A stretch of 64,000 nucleotides of DNA, from positions 85,854 to 149,853 of the forward strand of contig DATNPX010000050.1 of NCBI GenBank assembly GCA_036702975.1. Direction: 5' to 3'. The stretch's first letter is position 1. The number at the start of each line of letters is the position of its first letter. A model generated the notes under the pieces. It was not told the origin of the DNA. It was given only the letters and a program-made list of their open reading frames with translations, and did not search any database. Below, piece by piece: positions 60,106 to 64,000 of this stretch. The translations under genes and the position numbers were made by a program. Source of the stretch: DATNPX01 sp036702975 (GTDB lineage Bacteria > Cyanobacteriota > Vampirovibrionia > Obscuribacterales > Obscuribacteraceae).

Positions 60106-61212
60106 TTATTTTGCCAATTTATACCAGGGACGGCGCACCACAGTGGCTTTGACGCGCTGGTCCCGGATAGCTATCTCGAGCGGCTGACCAACTTTGGCGT
60201 ACGCAGCCCGGATTCTGGCAAAAGCAATAGGATAACCAACAAAGATGCCCTGTGAGCCACTCGTCACCGAACCCACTTCTTCGTCACCAACAAAGACAGC
60301 GTATCCCTGCCTGGGAAGCGCCTTGCCTTCGGACTTCAGGCAAACGATTTGCTCCTTCAGTCCTTCTTCTTTCTCCTTTCGGAGTGCGTTACGTCCCTGA
60401 AATTCGCCTTTATCAAGCTTCACACTCCAGCCCAACCCGGCGGTGAGTGGCGAGGTATTCTCATCCAGCTCATGTCCGTAAAGCGGAAGCCCCGCCTCTA
60501 AGCGCAAAGTGTCGCGAGCGCCCAGACCACAGGGCTCGATTCCGAAAGCGGCACCTTCTTCCAGGAGCTTTTCCCAAACAGTGCAAACATCGGCTGATGG
60601 AATGAAAATCTCAAACCCGTCTTCACCCGTGTAGCCTGTTCGCCCGAAACTGACAGCGACACCAGATATGGTGGCAGTTCCGTAAGCGAAACTCGGCAGC
60701 GCTCCAACATCGACTCCAGTGATCTTGGCTAATAAAGGAACGGCTTGTGGTCCTTGCAGCGCCAACAAACCAGTTGCGTCCGAAATATCTTCCATTTCGA
60801 CGCCGGGAAAATCTTTTACGTGCTGCTTAAGCCAGTCCCAATCTTTAGATATGTTGGATGCATTTACGACCAGCAAATAATCATCGGATCGGCGATAAAC
60901 AATCAAGTCATCCACAGTGCCGCCGCTTGGCATAACCAACTGCGTGTAAAGTGCCCTGTTTGGCACGCTCAATTTTTCTAGATCGTTTGCAATCATTGAT
61001 TGCACAAACTGACCAGCTAATGCGCCTCGAACTATAAACTCACCCATGTGCGACACATCGAACAAACCGACCTTGTTTCTCACAGCTAGGTGCTCGGCGA
61101 TGATCGACTTGTATTGCACCGGCATGTTCCAACCGGCGAAATCGACCATTCTAGCGCCAAGTTTGCGATGAAGATCGGCTAAAGGTGTCTCTTTTAAAGT
61201 TGCAACAGCCAT
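60106..61212 (-). CDS. gcvT: Aminomethyltransferase (glycine cleavage T protein)
   Basis: 368 residues. It moves the C1 unit from the H protein to tetrahydrofolate. Motifs: TPLADLHRKLGARMVDFAGWNMPVQY, VGLFDVSHMGEF, GRTGYTGEDGFEIF, GARDTLRLEAGLPLYGHEL, and YAKVGQPLEIAIRDQRVKATVV near the end. I use the ATG at 61212 because GGAG lies six bases upstream and the family starts here; a 35-residue extension to 61317 would only read through the leader hairpins. gcvH follows on the same strand. Confidence 0.95.
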   Translation of the reverse strand: MAVATLKETPLADLHRKLGARMVDFAGWNMPVQYKSIIAEHLAVRNKVGLFDVSHMGEFIVRGALAGQFVQSMIANDLEKLSVPNRALYTQLVMPSGGTVDDLIVYRRSDDYLLVVNASNISKDWDWLKQHVKDFPGVEMEDISDATGLLALQGPQAVPLLAKITGVDVGALPSFAYGTATISGVAVSFGRTGYTGEDGFEIFIPSADVCTVWEKLLEEGAAFGIEPCGLGARDTLRLEAGLPLYGHELDENTSPLTAGLGWSVKLDKGEFQGRNALRKEKEEGLKEQIVCLKSEGKALPRQGYAVFVGDEEVGSVTSGSQGIFVGYPIAFARIRAAYAKVGQPLEIAIRDQRVKATVVRRPWYKLAK

Positions 61213-61337
61213 TTGTAACTCCACGAAAGTGTGGAGATTATCGCCTGTTGCATATGCACTATGCAACTGAATTGCATTCAGATTTTCTGAATTTTCCAAG
61301 GCAACACTGCCAGACACAGCGAACTGTTCTGGCAGTG
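61213..61337 (-). promoter_or_regulatory. Structured gcvT leader with four consecutive hairpins, one hiding the ribosome site
   Basis: Reading toward gcvT: a 14-bp helix with a single bulge and a TTCG loop (61305-61337); ATTCAG/CTGAAT with loop AAAAT (61276-61292); TTGCATA/TATGCAA with a five-base loop (61248-61266); and CTCCAC/GTGGAG (61219-61236), whose second arm contains the GGAG ribosome site of gcvT. No glycine-riboswitch core sequence was seen. Confidence 0.6.
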
Positions 61338-61503
61338 CGATTCAGACTACCGAAGTGTGTGGGTCGGAGGCTTGGTAGTCCTATTTTCAAGAAGCGATTG
61401 CTTCAGCGCAATCAACGCCTCTGGCAACTGCGATCGATTTGGTTGAATCAAATTAGTTGAATCAAATTTGAAGCGATTGGAATCGATTTTGAATCACGTT
61501 GAC

Positions 61504-62568
61504 TCAGTTCGACTCTGGTGATTCGTCTTCGTTTCCTTCTGCACTCGTCTCCTCTGTTTTGTCGGCTTGCTCTGCAGATTCCTCATTAGCGGGTTCGGAT
61601 TTATCCGAGTCTTCCGACTCGCTTGATTGCGATGGTGGCTCCTCTTTTTCCGCTTCTTCAGCAGCTCCGTCGGATTCCTCTTCAGCTGGCTGAGCTGGAG
61701 CATCCGATGACTCTGCGCCTTCAGATTTATCATCGTCACCTGTCGCTTCAGGCGCCGATTCGCTCTCTTCCTTATTTTCACCAGCTTCTTCTGCTACAGG
61801 CTCAGATTCTTCTTTAGCCTCTTCAGCAGGGGCTTCAGCAGCCGATTCAGATTCATCCTTGTTTTCTCCAGCTTCGTCGGCTACAGGCTCAGCACTTTCG
61901 CTTTCACCGGAAGCAGCTTCCGGACTGGATTCGGAATCGTCCTTATTTTCTCCACCGTCTTCTGATTTATTTTCGCCGGAGTCTTCTATAACGGGCTCAC
62001 TATCTGTTTTTTCACAAGAGGATTCTTCACTAGAACACTCTTCTTTCTTCTCTTCACCCGAAGCTTCTGCACATGCTTCGGTCTCTTCTTTGTTTTCACC
62101 AGCCTCTTCGGCTACCGGTTCGGATTCGCTTTTGCTATCACTTTCTACCGGGGCTTCGGCTGCTTTGTCGCACTCTTCTTTCTTTTCTTCGCATGCCGAT
62201 TCTTCTTTGTTCTCGGCGCTATCTTCACTCACGGGCTCACCCTCCCCTTTGTCTTCCGCATTTGCTTTAGCTGAGGCTTCACTCTCTTCGCTTGAAGATG
62301 CATCATCAGCATCTTCTACGTTTTTGTTTTCACCTGATTCTTCTGCTACTGGCTCAGTCTCTGTTTTCTCTTCTTCGGTGGCTTCCGGTGCCGATTCCGT
62401 TTGTTCGTCACCACCACTTGCGTTCTCATTTTCATTTGCCGCCGCCGGTGCTTCGTTTTCGGAAACCTCAGCAGCTACTGTTTCCTGAATCGTACTCTCT
62501 TCGCGCTCTGTGTCTGCTCCTTTAACTGCTTGTGGTGCTGCTTTTACTGCTTTCTTCTTCTTCGACAT
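61504..62568 (-). CDS. Very acidic modular repeat protein
   Basis: 354 residues from ATG at 62568 (AGGAGG eight bases upstream). After a lysine-rich start (MSKKKKAVKAAP) the chain is almost all Glu, Ser, Ala, Asp, Asn and Lys. Six modules carry EPV.[ED][ED][AS][GA]ENK, spaced about 35-45 residues. Cysteines occur only in the middle (CEEKKEEC, CAEAS..CSSEESSC). No signal peptide, membrane helix or domain; surely disordered. Role unknown. Its stop lies about 290 bp before the gcvT start on the same strand. Confidence 0.75.
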   Translation of the reverse strand: MSKKKKAVKAAPQAVKGADTEREESTIQETVAAEVSENEAPAAANENENASGGDEQTESAPEATEEEKTETEPVAEESGENKNVEDADDASSSEESEASAKANAEDKGEGEPVSEDSAENKEESACEEKKEECDKAAEAPVESDSKSESEPVAEEAGENKEETEACAEASGEEKKEECSSEESSCEKTDSEPVIEDSGENKSEDGGENKDDSESSPEAASGESESAEPVADEAGENKDESESAAEAPAEEAKEESEPVAEEAGENKEESESAPEATGDDDKSEGAESSDAPAQPAEEESDGAAEEAEKEEPPSQSSESEDSDKSEPANEESAEQADKTEETSAEGNEDESPESN

Positions 62569-63157
62569 CGGCAAATCCTCCTGCTTGGGCGCTAATGATC
62601 CGCAACGAACATCGCTGACCAGAGGCTGGACAAATCTGCGCGCACAGGAGCGAAAGCGCGCACCGCCTTGGTCGGAAGGAGTTTCATTTAGGACCTTGTA
62701 CTTTAATTCTCGCAGATTTTAGTGGTGGCATGTATAGGAAACAGCAAAGATTTTTGGTTAAAAGTTTTCGGAAAGGCACCAAAAGTAGTGGCGCAACAGC
62801 AACCTACTATCTGCTTTCGGAGAACAAAATCCCGAATGCCAGGCCCAGTCGAGATCGAATCTTGACAAGCTTATTTTTTGTGCATCTGTGCGGATATTTG
62901 TTGCACATCCCTCTGTACACCAAGATCATTTCGCGTCGAATATTGTCAAAAATCCAACCGCCAATATATGCAACAGAAAAACATGACAGCCCAAATACAG
63001 CGGTAAGCATTGGTCAAGACTGTTTCTCGATCCAAATAACTCTGAGGGTCGACAGCAGTAAACCTGAGAGGTCCTAAGTTGCGCAAACTATGCGAATCAC
63101 CACGTTCTCGAACCAAGACTAGATGGGATCGATTCGATCAACCAATCGGCAAATAGG
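62569..63157. other. Intergenic region, weak frames only
   Basis: About 590 bp. A 115-codon plus frame (62730-63077) and a 67-codon minus frame (62807-63010) have odd composition, no signal or family, and no good ribosome site. I do not call them genes. No strong hairpin. Confidence 0.4.
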
Positions 63158-63502
63158 TCAATCGAGATCGAATTTCGACGTAGACTTCTTCTTTACTTTG
63201 AGCCTAAGCTGATCCATGCGTTTACTGATTGCATCTGCTGCATGACAGGTAGCCAAAATATTTCGCCGCCCTTCGTCTAAGTGCCCGTCTTTGAGCTGGT
63301 GATCGATCATCGCGACTGAATCAGCCAGCGTAACCAATTGCTCGCAAGTGTTGGAAATATTTTGTGAGAGCTCGCGGTCGACTAATTGAGCAAATGAACG
63401 GTCCTGGTCAATCTCATTCGCCTTGGACAACAGCTCGCTTACGACACGTCCAAGTCTATTGTTGTAATCCTTCAGCCGAGCGATATCATCCTTCTGCGTC
63501 AT
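63158..63502 (-). CDS. Small helical protein of unknown function
   Basis: 114 residues from ATG at 63502; the frame is open to 63586, but the extra N-terminus is not protein-like. Mostly helix and probable coiled coil (IARLKDYNNRLGRVVSELLSKA), then QLVTLADSVAMIDHQLKDG, ending in lysines. No family recognised. It could be a chaperone-like or regulatory helix bundle. Alone on this strand. Confidence 0.5.
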   Translation of the reverse strand: MTQKDDIARLKDYNNRLGRVVSELLSKANEIDQDRSFAQLVDRELSQNISNTCEQLVTLADSVAMIDHQLKDGHLDEGRRNILATCHAADAISKRMDQLRLKVKKKSTSKFDLD

Positions 63503-63872
63503 GAGCCACAACAAACCGTCTGTATAATTCGTGCCTACCCTAGTTTCTGTCGACTTCCGTCTTGAAGCGAACCAACAAGCCAGCAAACCTGATAATACAG
63601 CAGTTTGGCATCCAAACCGTGGTTTGAAGGGGGCGAAGGTCGAGAGTGCCGGCTCGATTGTGAAAACAAATGAATAAACACGAAGTTGTCAAAAGCCGGG
63701 CTGTGCCGAAAAATACAACTCTTGATAACAAAATTAAGCTCCAGCGCTTAGTTTCAAGTCCTGCAACTCCGTGGAGCCGTGTTACACTCCTCGCAGTTAA
63801 TGGCAACCGGTAACGTTGCTGGTGTCTGCTGTTTAAGTTATTTGATTGCCTAAAGGCAAATGGCGGGAATTT
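63503..63872. other. Divergent intergenic region
   Basis: 370 bp between the helical protein gene and the last gene. Minus-strand frame 63540-63806 is not protein-like. GGGAA lies just before the ATG at 63873. No other element seen. Confidence 0.4.
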
Positions 63873-64000
63873 ATGACCAAAAATTCGAACTATTCTGCAC
63901 TTAAGGAAACTATCGCTGAACTGATCGAAGTTATCGACCGCACCCAGCCCAACAACGAAGAGGCTGGCAAAGTGTTGAAACGCATGGATTCAGTAGTACT
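63873..64000 (+). CDS. Start of a gene cut by the window end
   Basis: ATG at 63873 with GCGGGAA five to ten bases upstream. The first 42 residues (MTKNSNYSALKETIAELIEV.., then NNEEAGKVLKRMDSV) form a helix; no stop before the window ends. Unknown family. Confidence 0.65.
   Translation, partial: MTKNSNYSALKETIAELIEVIDRTQPNNEEAGKVLKRMDSVV

Noticed and set aside
61315..61340. Hairpin at 61305-61337 as a terminator
   Set aside because: No T-run follows on either strand.
61859..62488. Ser/Phe-rich plus-strand frame opposite the acidic repeat protein
   Set aside because: It is the shadow of the Glu/Ser-rich frame on the other strand; the acidic frame has a perfect AGGAGG and ATG.
62730..63077. 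115-codon plus-strand open frame as a gene
   Set aside because: Basic, mixed composition with no domain or signal and no Shine-Dalgarno; overlaps another weak frame on the opposite strand.

Overview
The window reads as chromosome from a Gram-negative bacterium of roughly 48-50% GC with high coding density. It has outer-membrane lipid transport genes (MlaE/MlaD), LPS-type glycosyltransferases, an exosortase with a PEP-type sorting signal, many long low-complexity proteins and eukaryote-like kinases. Housekeeping genes (dnaK, ffh, rpsP, khpA, nadA, nadB, gcvT, gcvH, glgP) anchor it as chromosomal. The gene flavour, including short LE..FG helical repeats in a secreted protein and a C-terminally placed kinase family, reminds me of non-photosynthetic Cyanobacteriota (Melainabacteria, Obscuribacter-like). 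That placement is recollection and inference, not proof. No CRISPR array, prophage, insertion sequence, rRNA or complete tRNA was seen.

Layout. 1-2.5 kb: a saccharopine-dehydrogenase-like oxidoreductase converging on a polytopic membrane protein. 2.7-10 kb: two paralogous YfhO-like giant membrane proteins facing each other around a GT2 glycosyltransferase and an NAD-sugar epimerase, a surface glycan cassette. 10.5-14 kb: a tight three-gene operon (CofD/YvcK-like domain fused to half a GT2 enzyme, a HAD phosphatase, a nucleotidyltransferase) that looks like an undescribed sugar or phospho-ligand transfer pathway. 14-19.5 kb: a DUF4388/degenerate-GGDEF protein, an SGNH-type protein, a secreted repeat protein and an acyltransferase 3. 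19.6-28.3 kb: dnaK, an MBL hydrolase, a GH-like secreted protein, a small membrane protein and glycogen phosphorylase with a clear terminator. 28.4-32.6 kb: a GNAT remnant, nadB and nadA, and a divergent NrtR-type Nudix regulator, a self-contained NAD-biosynthesis regulon. 32.7-39.8 kb: a papain-like membrane protein, a gap with a likely structured RNA and strong terminator, an HD phosphohydrolase, ffh-rpsP-khpA, an MshEN-like small protein, a thioesterase and a small secreted protein.

40-45.3 kb: an orphan AbiEi/DUF6088-type antitoxin-like gene, then a two-gene dedicated exosortase system: a VIT/VWA membrane protein with its own PEP-type sorting tail, translationally coupled to an exosortase fused to an EpsI-like domain. 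45.3-50.2 kb (all minus): two PH-like/TM/kinase proteins and an MlaE-MlaD pair, without an MlaF ATPase. 50.4-56.5 kb (minus): two secreted proteins each carrying two retropepsin domains, a WaaE-like GT2, an acyl-CoA dehydrogenase and an MscS channel. 56.6-64 kb: a HEAT-repeat protein, an acidic single-pass protein, a GACA microsatellite, gcvT-gcvH with an unusually structured gcvT leader of four consecutive hairpins, a very acidic modular repeat protein, and the start of a gene that runs off the window.

The most interesting candidates are the exosortase/VIT pair, the CofD-GT2/HAD/nucleotidyltransferase operon, the gcvT leader, the 34.1-34.3 kb RNA, the 109-nt rpsP/khpA gene overlap, and the NadA insertion next to a NrtR regulator.
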